A stretch of DNA of 64,000 nucleotides from Pseudomonadota bacterium (GTDB lineage: Bacteria > Pseudomonadota > Gammaproteobacteria > Burkholderiales > Methylophilaceae): the NCBI GenBank assembly GCA_029563075.1, contig JAKQTN010000025.1, positions 1 to 64,000 on the forward strand, given 5' to 3'. The position numbers and the translations under genes were made by a program. Numbering within the stretch: position 1 is the stretch's first letter; each line of letters opens with the position of its first letter. Positions 34,943 to 44,500 of this stretch are shown piece by piece. Under the pieces are notes generated by a model. It was not told the origin of the DNA, searched no databases, and saw nothing but the letters and a program-made list of their open reading frames with translations.

Positions 34943-36649
34943 TCAGTTTTCTGCTATTTCGTTACGTCCGGCTTCGCTACGCCTGAGGGGCTCGGGTATA
35001 TACCAGTCGTAGGAATTCCAGCCAATGCCGGCGGGCGGGGCGGGGTTGTCAATGCCCTTGACCCGCTTGTGAATAGCAGTAAGGCCATAGCCAGCCGATA
35101 AATACACAATCGGACTGTCATCCAGTAGCACGCGCGCAAACTCATGGTAGATTTTCATACGTTTATCGGGGTTAAGCTCCAGGCGACCTTGCTCTAAAAG
35201 CTTGTCAATAGTTGGGTTATTGTAGCCAATGAAATTGAATTGCCCAGGTGCCTGCTGGCTGGAGTGCCAGATATTATATTGGTCGGGGTCTAGTCCCAGG
35301 CTCCAGCCCAGCACGACCACATCAAAATCTCCGGTTTTAATGAAGCGGCTGATAAAGCTCGCCCATTCAATGGCGCGGATTTTGACATCAATGCCCACCT
35401 CTTTCAACCGGCGCTGAATCAGTACCGCAGATTTCTCACGCTCCTTATTTTGATTGGTAATGATTTCGAACGAAAATGGTTTGCCGTCCCGTTCCAAAAC
35501 ACCATCGCCATCGCTATCTATAAAACCGGCTTCTTGCAGCAATGCTTTTGCTCTGGCAGGGTCGTAAGGGTAAGGTTTCAGGTCTGGATTGCTCCAGCGT
35601 GTACCCGGTTTGTAAGGCGAGGCAATGTTGATCCCCAACCCCAAATACACGCCATCGATGATCTCTTGTTTATCAATGGCATAATTAATGGCACGACGCA
35701 CACGCGCATCATCGAAAGGCTTGTGTTTCAGGTTGAAGCCCATATAAGTGTAGCTGTTGCCAAGTTCTTTATACAGCGCCAGTTTCTGTTTTAATTCAGG
35801 CCGCGCCGGAATAATGCGCGCATATTTGATGGGATCTAGCGCCATGCTGTCAATATTGTCGGCCATCAATTCCAGAAATTGTGCGGAGCTGTCAGGAATA
35901 ATGCGCGTCACAAGATTGTCGATTTTCGCCTGACCAAGCACTGAAGTTGGGTTGCGCGATAGTTTCAGATTCTCGCCATGTGTCCAGCTATCCAGTTTAT
36001 AGTAGTTGCTGCCTACAGGGTTGCGCGCAAAAGCCGTGGTGTGTAAATCTTGACCTTCTAGTAAATGCTTAGGGAGAATCTGCAGCCCCGCCCAACTGTC
36101 AAGCGCGGGCGCGTAAGCTTGCTCATAAGTCACGCTGAAAGTAAGCGGATCAGGCGCTTCAGTTTTTTTTACCAATTGATAATCTGATGCGTAAGGGCTG
36201 CGGGTTTTTTCGTCAATCACCGCATGCCAGGTCCAGAGTATATCTGCGCTAGTCAGTGGCATGTCATCCGACCATTTTAGGTTGGGTTTGAGTTTAAAGG
36301 TAATGGTTTTTTGATCAGCAGAAATTTGCCAGCTTTCGGCAAGTTCGCCTTCCAAATCCAGATTTTTATCGTATTTTAGAAGTCTGTTAAAAATATTCGA
36401 TGAGATGGCTGAGGACGCCGATTCCCCGGCAATCATGGAAATCAGGCCGGAAGGTTCGCCAATCATGGCATCAATCAAAGTACCGCCGGCTTGACTTGGG
36501 TAGCTTTTATCGAGGTTGCTTAGAACTTCCTGGGATAAATTCTGCGCGGGGTGATCGCAAGCGGTTAGCAGGGTTAACAACAAGAAGACATTAGCGGCTT
36601 TAGCATTTCCTTTTAATATCTTGTTGTTTAGAAATGCAAGATTTTTCAT
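34943..36649 (-). CDS. Peptide-binding lipoprotein of an ABC transporter (family 5)
   Basis: The 568-residue protein is a periplasmic solute-binding protein that would deliver oligopeptides to the permeases encoded downstream. The N-terminus has a lipoprotein signal (ANVFLLLTLLTAC), then the family-5 fold with SSAISSNIFNRLLKYDKN, ITFKLKPNLKWSDDMPLTSA, FDDARVRRAINYAIDKQEII, and DFDVVVLGWSLGLDPDQYNI near the C-terminus, which surrounds the ligand pocket. It lies seven bases after the mltD stop, so the run mltD, binding protein, permeases and fabI appears to be one transcript. Uptake of peptidoglycan peptides released by MltD is an attractive but unproven idea. Confidence 0.92.
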   Translation of the reverse strand: MKNLAFLNNKILKGNAKAANVFLLLTLLTACDHPAQNLSQEVLSNLDKSYPSQAGGTLIDAMIGEPSGLISMIAGESASSAISSNIFNRLLKYDKNLDLEGELAESWQISADQKTITFKLKPNLKWSDDMPLTSADILWTWHAVIDEKTRSPYASDYQLVKKTEAPDPLTFSVTYEQAYAPALDSWAGLQILPKHLLEGQDLHTTAFARNPVGSNYYKLDSWTHGENLKLSRNPTSVLGQAKIDNLVTRIIPDSSAQFLELMADNIDSMALDPIKYARIIPARPELKQKLALYKELGNSYTYMGFNLKHKPFDDARVRRAINYAIDKQEIIDGVYLGLGINIASPYKPGTRWSNPDLKPYPYDPARAKALLQEAGFIDSDGDGVLERDGKPFSFEIITNQNKEREKSAVLIQRRLKEVGIDVKIRAIEWASFISRFIKTGDFDVVVLGWSLGLDPDQYNIWHSSQQAPGQFNFIGYNNPTIDKLLEQGRLELNPDKRMKIYHEFARVLLDDSPIVYLSAGYGLTAIHKRVKGIDNPAPPAGIGWNSYDWYIPEPLRRSEAGRNEIAEN

Positions 36650-36656
36650 ATCCTGA

Positions 36657-38267
36657 TTATTTTAATCGAAGATGCGATCGGGCGCTAATACGTCTGGAGG
36701 ATTTGTGATTGTTCCTGGTGGTTGATCTGTGTGAACTCAATTTTTTATGCTTGGTGCTGCTTGCAACTTTACGCTCTTTGTAATGGGCGGTTCTATAGCC
36801 GCTGTCTTTAATGGTCAGGTTTTGCCCAACTCTTAATTTGCTATTTCTAAGCTGATTAATTTTCATTAAAGATTGCGCACTGACGTCATACCTGTTGGCC
36901 AATGCCTGCAACGTTTCGCCTTTTTTAACTTTGTGCGAAACACGTTGCGTGGCTTTAGGCGCATCTTTATTTGCTACAGTAATGGCTTCGTTGCTTTCCA
37001 TATCGGTTGCATCAATGGCTTGTGCTTCAACAGTTGGTGTGTCAGGGTCTGCCGATTGTTTTTTGTAGGATGCGGGAACCAGCATGGCTTGCGAGGTGCG
37101 CAGTTTATTCGACGCTGACAAATTATTTACATCACGCAACTGCCTGACATTGATGCCAAATTTATTGGCAATATGATCCATGCGCTCGCCGCGTTTGGCG
37201 TGATAAGTTTGCCAACTGGTCAACGGCTTATCGTAGTTGGCGAGATTATCCGCAAAACGTTCAGCAGCCCAAACCGGCAGCAGCAATTGGTGTTTTTCAC
37301 CGGTAGATGTAATCACCGGGCGATTGTAGCTTGGGTTAAGCGAGCTAAATTCCTCGTAAGAAATTTCGGCTAATTGCGCAGCTAGTTTCGCATCAATTTG
37401 TTTGGGTGTCGTCACGCGGGCGAAATAAGGACGGTTTGGAATGGAGCCGATATTTAGGCCAAATTTTTCGGGATCGGTTACGATATTCTTGATCGCTTGT
37501 AGCTTAGGAACGTAATTTTCTGTTTCTGCGGGCAAATCCAGGCTTTGATAGTCTGTTGGCAAGCCTTTTCTACGGTTGCGGTCAATCGCCCGCTGCACGG
37601 TGCCTTCACCAGCGTTATAGGCGGCCAACGCCAACTCCCAAGTGCCGAACATGCCGTGAAGTTTTTGTAAATAATCCAGTGCGGCATTGGTCGCAGCGGT
37701 AACATCTCGGCGATTATCTACCCACCAGTTTTGCTGTAAACCAAAGTGTTTTCCCGTTGAAGGGATAAATTGCCAAATGCCGGAAGCGCGACTGCTTGAA
37801 TTGGCCTGCGGATTAAAAGCGCTTTCTATCATGGGCAATAGAGCGATTTCTGTCGGCATGCCGCGTTTCTGCACTTCTTCTACAATGTGGAAAAGATATC
37901 TTTGGCCGCGGTCCACCATGCGCTTGATGTATTCGGGACGAGAGGCATACCAGGTTTCATGCTTAGTGGTGTAGGCCGATTCGAGATTGGACATGGCGTA
38001 ACCATCTTTAATGCGTGTCCATAAATCGTCTTGAGGGTTGCCGTTATCTATATCAGCCAAAAAATTCTGTACCGGATCGCCAACTAGATCGCTTGCCACG
38101 GATTCGTTGAGAATCTCGATTTCTACGCCGGACACATTGGTTGTGGCGGTTGCGTGATGAGAATAGGCGATTGCGCCGGCCAGAATGAAAAAGCTGATGA
38201 GACCGACAGCAAATTTTTTCCGATTAGCGTTTGTGAGTGCGACTGCTTGAGCCTTTTTTACATCCAT
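36657..38267 (-). CDS. mltD: Membrane-bound lytic murein transglycosylase D
   Basis: MltD cleaves the glycan strands of peptidoglycan to give anhydro-muropeptides. The 536-residue protein has an N-terminal membrane anchor (about 18-36) without a lipobox, an SLT domain at about 125-245 with catalytic Glu148 in LLPMIESAFNPQA and SGIWQFIPSTGKHFGL, ALAAYNAGEGTVQRAI, and two LysM repeats (AKRGERMDHIANKFGINVRQ and KVKKGETLQALANRYDVSAQ) in the C-terminal part, followed by a very basic tail of Lys, Arg, Ser and His. In E. coli mltD is also next to gloB. Confidence 0.93.
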   Translation of the reverse strand: MDVKKAQAVALTNANRKKFAVGLISFFILAGAIAYSHHATATTNVSGVEIEILNESVASDLVGDPVQNFLADIDNGNPQDDLWTRIKDGYAMSNLESAYTTKHETWYASRPEYIKRMVDRGQRYLFHIVEEVQKRGMPTEIALLPMIESAFNPQANSSSRASGIWQFIPSTGKHFGLQQNWWVDNRRDVTAATNAALDYLQKLHGMFGTWELALAAYNAGEGTVQRAIDRNRRKGLPTDYQSLDLPAETENYVPKLQAIKNIVTDPEKFGLNIGSIPNRPYFARVTTPKQIDAKLAAQLAEISYEEFSSLNPSYNRPVITSTGEKHQLLLPVWAAERFADNLANYDKPLTSWQTYHAKRGERMDHIANKFGINVRQLRDVNNLSASNKLRTSQAMLVPASYKKQSADPDTPTVEAQAIDATDMESNEAITVANKDAPKATQRVSHKVKKGETLQALANRYDVSAQSLMKINQLRNSKLRVGQNLTIKDSGYRTAHYKERKVASSTKHKKLSSHRSTTRNNHKSSRRISARSHLRLK

Positions 38268-38365
38268 GGTGGCAATGCCTTACAAAAACGGTACTGAATG
38301 GTAGCTATTGATAAATGATTAGTCAAGTGAAAGTTCCACTTTATAATTTTATGTTATGTAGATGA

Positions 38366-39118
38366 TTAATAATGATTTCTTAAAGTTCTAAGTGCAGTAA
38401 AAACAGATAACTCATCGCTGCTTTCTGAATGCGCATTTTTAACAATTGCAACCTGACTGCAACGCAAAAATGGGTTGGTTTTGAGTTCTAGTTCTATAGT
38501 GCTGGGCAGGCTTGGCAATCGCCGTATTCTTAATTTATCTACCAATTGTTTTCTATCCAATAAGTCTATGTTTTCAGGTTCTACGGTGAGCGCAAATGCG
38601 ATGTTTTTAGCGGTATACTCATGCGTGCAGAATACTTTTGTACCCAAGGCAAGTGTTTTTAACCGCTGTAATGAGTTTTGCATCTGCGCCGGCGTGCCTT
38701 CGAACAACCGCCCGCAGCCCGCACCAAATAAGGTATCCCCACAAAATAAATATTCATCGTTTACATAGGCAATATGCCCCAATGTATGCCCAGGCAGCCA
38801 CATAATGCGAAAGCTTTGAGCAATTTCTGGCAGCGTGATTTCATCACCTTCGCCTAATGGAGTGTGTTTGAAGTTAAAAGTTTCATACCTTGGCGCGTAA
38901 ACCGGTGCAGCCTGATGCGCCAGCAGTGTGTTTACGCCGCCCACATGGTCGTTGTGGTGATGCGTGATTAAAATAGCGGCTAATTCCAGATGGAGTTTAT
39001 CAAGTGTTTCAATGACGGGTCGCGCATCTCCCGGATCCACAACGACTGCATACCGCGCATTATGCAAAAGCCATATATAATTGTCGTCAAAAGCAGGGAT
39101 GGGGATAATATTGAGCAT
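38366..39118 (-). CDS. gloB: Hydroxyacylglutathione hydrolase (glyoxalase II)
   Basis: Glyoxalase II hydrolyses S-lactoylglutathione to lactate and glutathione. The frame is open up to 39235, but the family start MLNIIPIPAFDDNYIWLL is at 39118, giving 250 residues. The metal-binding THHHNDHVGG motif (about 53-62), AVVDPGDARPVI, LPGHTLGHIAYV, FCGDTLFGAGCGRLFEG and CTHEYTAKNIAFA supply the two-metal ligands. It is divergent from the methyltransferase gene with 30 bases between, the same arrangement as gloB and yafS in E. coli. Confidence 0.95.
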   Translation of the reverse strand: MLNIIPIPAFDDNYIWLLHNARYAVVVDPGDARPVIETLDKLHLELAAILITHHHNDHVGGVNTLLAHQAAPVYAPRYETFNFKHTPLGEGDEITLPEIAQSFRIMWLPGHTLGHIAYVNDEYLFCGDTLFGAGCGRLFEGTPAQMQNSLQRLKTLALGTKVFCTHEYTAKNIAFALTVEPENIDLLDRKQLVDKLRIRRLPSLPSTIELELKTNPFLRCSQVAIVKNAHSESSDELSVFTALRTLRNHY

Positions 39119-39148
39119 GATTTTAATGGTAGTTTTGTTTACATAGCA

Positions 39149-39910
39149 ATGCAACAGATAGCACAAAATAGTCACCTGTGTCAGCATGACTGGCTTAATT
39201 GCACACTTGGGCAATATCTGCTGGCACGCGAGCAAGCCATGTATGACGCCGTAGTGGGTGATATTTTCGGGTTTAACGCGTTACAATTGGGCATGCTGCA
39301 GATGGATGCGCTAAAGAACTCGCGCATTCCGCATCTGGTGCATGTGGGTAATTGTGAAGGTGACGCTTATTGCGAGAGCGATTATCTGCCGTTTGCCGAG
39401 AGTTGTATTGATTTGGTTTGCTTGCCGCATGTCCTGGAGTTCAGTGAAAACCCTCATCAAACCTTGCGCGAGGCAGAGCGTGTGCTGGTGGCGGAAGGCC
39501 ATTTGATCATAACCGGCTTTAATCCGATGAGTGCCTGGGGTATCCGGCAGCTACTTACAAAGGACAACAACTACCCGTGGCATGGACGTTTTATTACCTT
39601 ATCACGCATCAAAGACTGGCTGGCTTTGCTGGGACTGGAGTTTGTGAGCGGAAGCATGAATTGCTACGAGCCGCCAGTTAATGATGAGAAGTGGCTGAAT
39701 CGCTTTGCATTTATGGATAAAATGGGTGGCCAATGGTGGCCAATGATGGGCGGGCTATATTTTATTGTCGCTAAAAAACGCGTGGCCAACATGACTTTGC
39801 TCAAACCTAATTGGAAAAACGGCTCTATCAAATCCAGACTGGCAGTGAGCAGCAATCCTAAATCTAAACCGCATCAGCAAAAAAACCAGAAAATAAAGCG
39901 AAGTGAATGA
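39149..39910 (+). CDS. SAM-dependent methyltransferase-like protein (YafS type)
   Basis: The protein is the positional and sequence counterpart of E. coli YafS, between gloB and rnhA. The frame opens at 38990, but I start at [16 protein letters not shown] (39149), giving 253 residues. It resembles class I methyltransferases in its later motifs: [40 protein letters not shown], and [16 protein letters not shown]. The first SAM-binding motif (normally E-x-G-x-G-x-G) reads [17 protein letters not shown] and is not canonical. The C-terminal tail is Lys-rich. It overlaps rnhA by four bases. Substrate unknown. Confidence 0.8.
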   Translation: MQQIAQNSHLCQHDWLNCTLGQYLLAREQAMYDAVVGDIFGFNALQLGMLQMDALKNSRIPHLVHVGNCEGDAYCESDYLPFAESCIDLVCLPHVLEFSENPHQTLREAERVLVAEGHLIITGFNPMSAWGIRQLLTKDNNYPWHGRFITLSRIKDWLALLGLEFVSGSMNCYEPPVNDEKWLNRFAFMDKMGGQWWPMMGGLYFIVAKKRVANMTLLKPNWKNGSIKSRLAVSSNPKSKPHQQKNQKIKRSE

Positions 39911-40344
39911 ATCAGTTAGTGGAAATTTATGCAGATGGTGCATGCAAAGGCAATCCTGGCCCCGGCGGCTGGGGCGCTTGGCTGCACTATGATGGCAAAC
40001 ATAAGTCTTTGCACGGTGGAGAAGCGCTTACCACCAACAATCGTATGGAATTAACGGCAGTCATCCGTGCGCTGGAGGCGTTGAAACGGCCATGTAATGT
40101 TAAGATATATACGGATTCAGTATATGTGCAAAAAGGCATTAGCGAGTGGATTATTGGCTGGAAGGCGCGCAATTGGCGCACTGCAGACAAAAAACCCGTC
40201 AAAAACGATGATTTGTGGAAAGCCCTGGATGTACTCGCCAGCCAGCATAGTATCGAATGGATCTGGGTGAAGGGTCATGCCGGAAACGCCGGCAATGAGC
40301 GTGCGGATGCGTTGGCCAACCAAGGTGTAGCAGCGTTTTTATAG
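39907..40344 (+). CDS. rnhA: Ribonuclease HI
   Basis: RNase HI removes RNA from RNA-DNA hybrids. The 145-residue protein has the four acidic catalytic residues in [49 protein letters not shown] and the [10 protein letters not shown] segment, and the GWK...[10 protein letters not shown] basic handle typical of E. coli-type enzymes. The ATG overlaps the previous stop (ATGA), and dnaQ follows 15 bases later, as in E. coli. Confidence 0.96.
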   Translation: MNQLVEIYADGACKGNPGPGGWGAWLHYDGKHKSLHGGEALTTNNRMELTAVIRALEALKRPCNVKIYTDSVYVQKGISEWIIGWKARNWRTADKKPVKNDDLWKALDVLASQHSIEWIWVKGHAGNAGNERADALANQGVAAFL

Positions 40345-40358
40345 AAAAATTAACAAGT

Positions 40359-41039
40359 ATGCGACAAATATTCCTAGACACAGAAACCACCGGTTTATAC
40401 CCGGCCCAAGGTCACCGCATCATCGAGATTGCTGCGGTGGAAATGATGAATCGCCGCCCGACCAGCAATCATTATCATGTGTATTTAAATCCTGAGCGGG
40501 AGATTGATCCTGCCGCGCAGGAGGTACATGGCATTACGTTGGAGTTTTTACAGGATAAACCTTTATTTGACGCGATTGCACAGGATTTTATCGCGTTTAT
40601 CCGCGATGCTGAGTTGATTATCCATAACGCACCGTTTGACATGGGCTTCTTGAACAGCGAGCTTGGTCGTATCGGGCTACAGCCAATCGAGACGATGTGC
40701 GGTAGAATCACCGATACGCTGAAGATGGCGAAAGATTCCCGTCCCGGGCAGCGCAATAATCTGGACGCGCTATGCAGGCATTTTGGCATCGATAACTCAA
40801 AGCGCACTTTGCATGGCGCCTTGCTGGATGCGGAGTTGCTGGCCGAAGTGTATATGGCAATGACGCGCGGCCAGGATAGCTTGATGATGGATTTGGGGCA
40901 GACCCAGCAAATGGCCACGAATCAATTTGCGACCAATGGTGTACGTACCTTGAAAATCATCAAGGCAGATGAGGCGGAGCTTGCTCTGCATGAGGAATAT
41001 GTAAAAAGTCTGGCAAAGGCAGGGGCCAAACTTTGGTGA
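40359..41039 (+). CDS. dnaQ: DNA polymerase III epsilon subunit (proofreading exonuclease)
   Basis: Epsilon gives the replicative polymerase its 3'-5' proofreading. The 226-residue protein has the DEDDh exonuclease motifs: IFLDTETTGLYPAQGHRIIE at the N-terminus, LIIHNAPFDMGFLNSELGRI near 87-106, and HGALLDAELLAEVYMAM near 151-167 with the catalytic His. The C-terminal part, which binds the polymerase alpha subunit, is present. The neighbour rnhA reproduces the rnhA-dnaQ arrangement; here the two are codirectional. Confidence 0.95.
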   Translation: MRQIFLDTETTGLYPAQGHRIIEIAAVEMMNRRPTSNHYHVYLNPEREIDPAAQEVHGITLEFLQDKPLFDAIAQDFIAFIRDAELIIHNAPFDMGFLNSELGRIGLQPIETMCGRITDTLKMAKDSRPGQRNNLDALCRHFGIDNSKRTLHGALLDAELLAEVYMAMTRGQDSLMMDLGQTQQMATNQFATNGVRTLKIIKADEAELALHEEYVKSLAKAGAKLW

Positions 41040-41063
41040 TTAGTTCAATAAGGAAGGTAAAAA

Positions 41064-42146
41064 ATGAATAATTGTATTATTGTTACAGGTGGCGCGGGCT
41101 TTATTGGCAGCAATTTTGTCAATGACTGGGTGAAGCTGGGATTGGGCACCGTAATTAACTTGGACAAGCTCACATATGCAGGTAATCTGGCTAATCTGGC
41201 GGATATCGAACATAATCCGGAGCATATTTTTGTGCAAGGCGATATTGGCGATAAAGATCTGGTAGGTTCGCTACTGAAGCAATACCGGCCGCGCGCAATA
41301 GTGAATTTTGCAGCCGAAAGTCATGTCGATCGCTCTATCCATGGGCCTGGGGAGTTTATTCAAACCAACATCGTCGGAACCTTTAATCTGCTTGAAGAAG
41401 CACGCGCCTACTGGACCGGCCTAAGTGATGCCGATAAAGCCAATTTTAGATTTTTGCACGTATCAACCGATGAAGTGTATGGCTCTCTAAGCAGCACAGA
41501 CCCGGCCTTTAAGGAAACCAACGCTTATGAGCCGAACAGCCCGTATTCAGCCTCCAAGGCGGCTTCCGACCATCTGGTGCGCGCTTATCACCATACTTAT
41601 GGCATGCCAATGCTGACAACCAACTGCTCGAACAATTATGGCCCTTATCACTTTCCGGAAAAACTGATTCCGCTGGTGATTCACAATGCGCTCAATGGCA
41701 AGCCATTACCGATTTACGGTAACGGCAGCAATGTGCGCGATTGGCTGTATGTGGGGGATCACTGCAGTGCGATTCGGCGCGTTCTGGAGGCCGGGCGGGT
41801 GGGTGAAACTTACAATATCGGCGGCTGGAACGAAAAAACCAATCTAGAGGTTGTGCACACTTTATGCGACATGCTGGATCTGCAAAAACCAAAAAAATCG
41901 GGCAGTTACCGCGATCAAATCACGTTTGTGCAGGATAGGCCAGGGCATGATCAGCGCTATGCCATTGACGCTACCAAAATCGAGCGGGAACTTGGCTGGA
42001 AGCCAGCGGAAACATTCGATAGTGGTATACAAAAGACGGTCAGTTGGTATCTTGCGCATCAAGACTGGGTTGACAATGTGACCAGCGGCGAATACAAGAA
42101 CTGGGTAAATAAAAACTATCAGGAACGTGGCGAGGAGTTGGCATAA
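41064..42146 (+). CDS. rmlB: dTDP-glucose 4,6-dehydratase
   Basis: RmlB is the second enzyme of dTDP-L-rhamnose synthesis, making dTDP-4-keto-6-deoxyglucose. The 360-residue protein is an extended short-chain dehydrogenase: [19 protein letters not shown] at the N-terminus, [39 protein letters not shown] with the catalytic Asp-Glu pair, [20 protein letters not shown] with Tyr-x3-Lys, and [20 protein letters not shown]. It starts 24 bases after dnaQ and shares one base with the rmlA start. Confidence 0.96.
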   Translation: MNNCIIVTGGAGFIGSNFVNDWVKLGLGTVINLDKLTYAGNLANLADIEHNPEHIFVQGDIGDKDLVGSLLKQYRPRAIVNFAAESHVDRSIHGPGEFIQTNIVGTFNLLEEARAYWTGLSDADKANFRFLHVSTDEVYGSLSSTDPAFKETNAYEPNSPYSASKAASDHLVRAYHHTYGMPMLTTNCSNNYGPYHFPEKLIPLVIHNALNGKPLPIYGNGSNVRDWLYVGDHCSAIRRVLEAGRVGETYNIGGWNEKTNLEVVHTLCDMLDLQKPKKSGSYRDQITFVQDRPGHDQRYAIDATKIERELGWKPAETFDSGIQKTVSWYLAHQDWVDNVTSGEYKNWVNKNYQERGEELA

Positions 42147-43027
42147 TGGGCATGAAAGGCATTATATTGGCAGGCGGATCCGGCACCCGGCTGTACCCGG
42201 CCACACAAGTGGTTTCTAAGCAGCTGTTGCCTGTGTATGACAAACCGATGATTTACTATCCGCTATCTACGCTCATGCTGGCTGGCATACGTGAAGTGCT
42301 GGTGATTTCTACTCCGCAGGATACGCCGCGTTTTAGCGAGTTGTTGAAGGACGGCAGCCAATGGGGCATGCACATCAGCTACGCGGTACAGCCCTCACCA
42401 GACGGCCTGGCGCAAGCATTTATTATTGGAGAGCAGTTTATTGGTGAAGACCCTTGCGCTTTGGTGCTGGGAGATAATATTTTTTACGGACATGAGCTTG
42501 CACAAACAGCACAAAATGCTGCACAACGCGCCAATGGCGCCACTGTATTTGCCTACCCCGTGACCGATCCTGAGCGTTACGGTGTTGTGGAATTCAATTC
42601 GCAGGGCAGAGCGGTAAGCCTGGAAGAAAAACCAAAATCACCAAGATCACGCTATGCGGTGACCGGATTATATTTTTACGATAACCGCGTTGTCGAGATT
42701 GCTAAAAACATGAAACCATCGGCACGTGGCGAGCTTGAAATTACCGATGTGAATCGTCAGTATTTGGACTGGGGTGATTTGCAAGTAGAAGTGATGGGAC
42801 GCGGCATGGCATGGCTGGATACCGGCACGCATGAGTCATTATTAGATGCAGGTATTTTTATACAAACCATCGAAAAGCGTCAGGGACTAAAAATAGCCTG
42901 CCCAGAAGAAATCGCTTATCGCATGGGCTTTATAGGTGCTGCACAGCTTGAGTCGCTGGCCAATAAATATGCTAAAAATGGTTATGGGCAATATCTCAAG
43001 CAAGTGCTGACAGAGCAGGTGTATTGA
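42146..43027 (+). CDS. rmlA: Glucose-1-phosphate thymidylyltransferase
   Basis: RmlA activates glucose 1-phosphate with dTTP, the first step to dTDP-rhamnose. The 293-residue protein has the nucleotidyltransferase start [54 protein letters not shown] for metal binding, [20 protein letters not shown], and [15 protein letters not shown]. The ATG overlaps the rmlB stop (TAATG) and has GAGGAG upstream at good spacing; a second ATG two codons later is possible. The TGA overlaps the rmlC ATG. Confidence 0.96.
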   Translation: MGMKGIILAGGSGTRLYPATQVVSKQLLPVYDKPMIYYPLSTLMLAGIREVLVISTPQDTPRFSELLKDGSQWGMHISYAVQPSPDGLAQAFIIGEQFIGEDPCALVLGDNIFYGHELAQTAQNAAQRANGATVFAYPVTDPERYGVVEFNSQGRAVSLEEKPKSPRSRYAVTGLYFYDNRVVEIAKNMKPSARGELEITDVNRQYLDWGDLQVEVMGRGMAWLDTGTHESLLDAGIFIQTIEKRQGLKIACPEEIAYRMGFIGAAQLESLANKYAKNGYGQYLKQVLTEQVY

Positions 43028-43572
43028 TGAATGTCATCAAGACTAGAATTCCGGAAGTGATCATTTTTGAGCCCAAGGTATTCGGTGATGAAAGAGGCTT
43101 CTTTTTCGAAAGTTTTAATCAAAAGGCTTTTTTTGAAGCGACGAATTTGGACGTCAATTTTGTGCAGGACAATCATTCAAAATCTGCCAAAAACGTGTTG
43201 CGCGGAATGCATTACCAAATAGAGCAGGCGCAGGGTAAGCTGGTACGTGTCACACAGGGTGAGGTATTTGATGTGGCGGTCGATTTGCTCGCAACATCCC
43301 CGACGTTTGGGCAATGGGAAGGCACAATATTATCTGCTGAAAACAAGCGCCAAATGTGGATACCGCCTGGATTTGCACATGGTTTTTTAGTGCTTTCGAA
43401 CACAGCCGAGTTTTTATATAAAACCACGGATTTTTACGCACCGCAATTTGAATGCTGCCTTAAATGGGATGATCCGGAGGTCGGCATCAAATGGCCTTTG
43501 CAGGGCATGCCGATATTATCTGCCAAAGACAGCCAGGGCTTAAGCCTGCAAGCAGCCAAGAAATTTCCTTAA
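43027..43572 (+). CDS. rmlC: dTDP-4-dehydrorhamnose 3,5-epimerase
   Basis: RmlC performs the double epimerisation at C3 and C5 of the keto sugar. The protein (181 residues from the ATG at 43027) is a cupin: PKVFGDERGFFFESFNQ near 17-33, FVQDNHSKSAKNVLRGMHYQ near 46-65 with the catalytic His, VFDVAVDLLATSPTFGQWEG, and IPPGFAHGFLVLSNTAEFLY. The frame also allows a TTG one codon earlier, but the ATG that overlaps the rmlA TGA is the natural start. Confidence 0.96.
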   Translation: MNVIKTRIPEVIIFEPKVFGDERGFFFESFNQKAFFEATNLDVNFVQDNHSKSAKNVLRGMHYQIEQAQGKLVRVTQGEVFDVAVDLLATSPTFGQWEGTILSAENKRQMWIPPGFAHGFLVLSNTAEFLYKTTDFYAPQFECCLKWDDPEVGIKWPLQGMPILSAKDSQGLSLQAAKKFP

Positions 43573-43585
43573 TCAAGTTTTATAA

Positions 43586-44488
43586 ATGCAAAAAAAAATA
43601 CTACTGACAGGGGTTAACGGACAAGTAGGGCACGCATTAAAAACTAGACTGCTAGAGTACGAGTTATTTGCTTTATCACGCGAGCAGCTTGATCTAAGCA
43701 GTGCCCATGATATCCGCCGTGTGGTACGTGAAATCAAGCCAGATCTCATTATTAATCCAGCGGCTTTTACGGCGGTCGATAAGGCTGAAACCGAGCCGGA
43801 ACTTGCCTATGCGATTAACGCGACTGCCCCGCAGACATTGGCAGAAGAGGCCGCCAGGCTGAATGCCGCGTTCATTCATTTTTCTACGGATTATGTGTAC
43901 GATGGTACAAAGAATGTTCCCTATTTGGAACAAGATATAGTCAATCCTGTTTGTGTGTATGGCAAAAGCAAACTGGCAGGCGAGGAAGCAATTCGTGCTG
44001 TAGGTTTACCGCATTTGATCTTGCGCACCAGCTGGGTGTATGGCGTTTACGGCAAGAATTTCTTAAAAACCATTCTGCATCAGGCTTCTGAGCGCGATAG
44101 TTTGCGCATTGTGGCCGACCAGTTTGGCGCGCCGACAAGTAGTGAGAGTATCGCAGAGGGTGTTGTTAAATTGCTAAATGTTTGGCAGCCAGATCTGGAG
44201 AATAAAACCGGTGTTTATCACTTTACCAATAGCGGAAGCACCTCCTGGTATGGGTTTGCTAGTGAAATCATCAATGAATACAATCGACTGGCTATAAGCC
44301 GCAACTGGCCTGCGCTTAAGGTAAGTATTGATAATGTCGTAGCAATAACAACGGCAGATTATCCAACACTTGCGCTGCGCCCCGCGAATTCCAGACTGGA
44401 TAATACCAAGCTTAAGAAAATGTTTCATGTAGAACTGCCGAGCTGGCAGCAAGGCTTGCATCAGGTAATGCAAGCAATGGCCTTTTAG
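43586..44488 (+). CDS. rmlD: dTDP-4-dehydrorhamnose reductase
   Basis: RmlD reduces the last intermediate to dTDP-L-rhamnose, the donor for O-antigen or exopolysaccharide rhamnose. The 300-residue protein has ILLTGVNGQVGHALKTRL for NAD(P) binding, IINPAAFTAVDKAETEPELA, FIHFSTDYVYDGTKNVPYLE, and PVCVYGKSKLAGEEAIRAV with Tyr-x3-Lys. It completes the set rmlB-rmlA-rmlC-rmlD and lies 13 bases after rmlC. No glycosyltransferase follows; the next gene converges from the other strand only 12 bases away, with no visible terminator between. Confidence 0.96.
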   Translation: MQKKILLTGVNGQVGHALKTRLLEYELFALSREQLDLSSAHDIRRVVREIKPDLIINPAAFTAVDKAETEPELAYAINATAPQTLAEEAARLNAAFIHFSTDYVYDGTKNVPYLEQDIVNPVCVYGKSKLAGEEAIRAVGLPHLILRTSWVYGVYGKNFLKTILHQASERDSLRIVADQFGAPTSSESIAEGVVKLLNVWQPDLENKTGVYHFTNSGSTSWYGFASEIINEYNRLAISRNWPALKVSIDNVVAITTADYPTLALRPANSRLDNTKLKKMFHVELPSWQQGLHQVMQAMAF

Positions 44489-44500
44489 TTTTGGTTAGTT

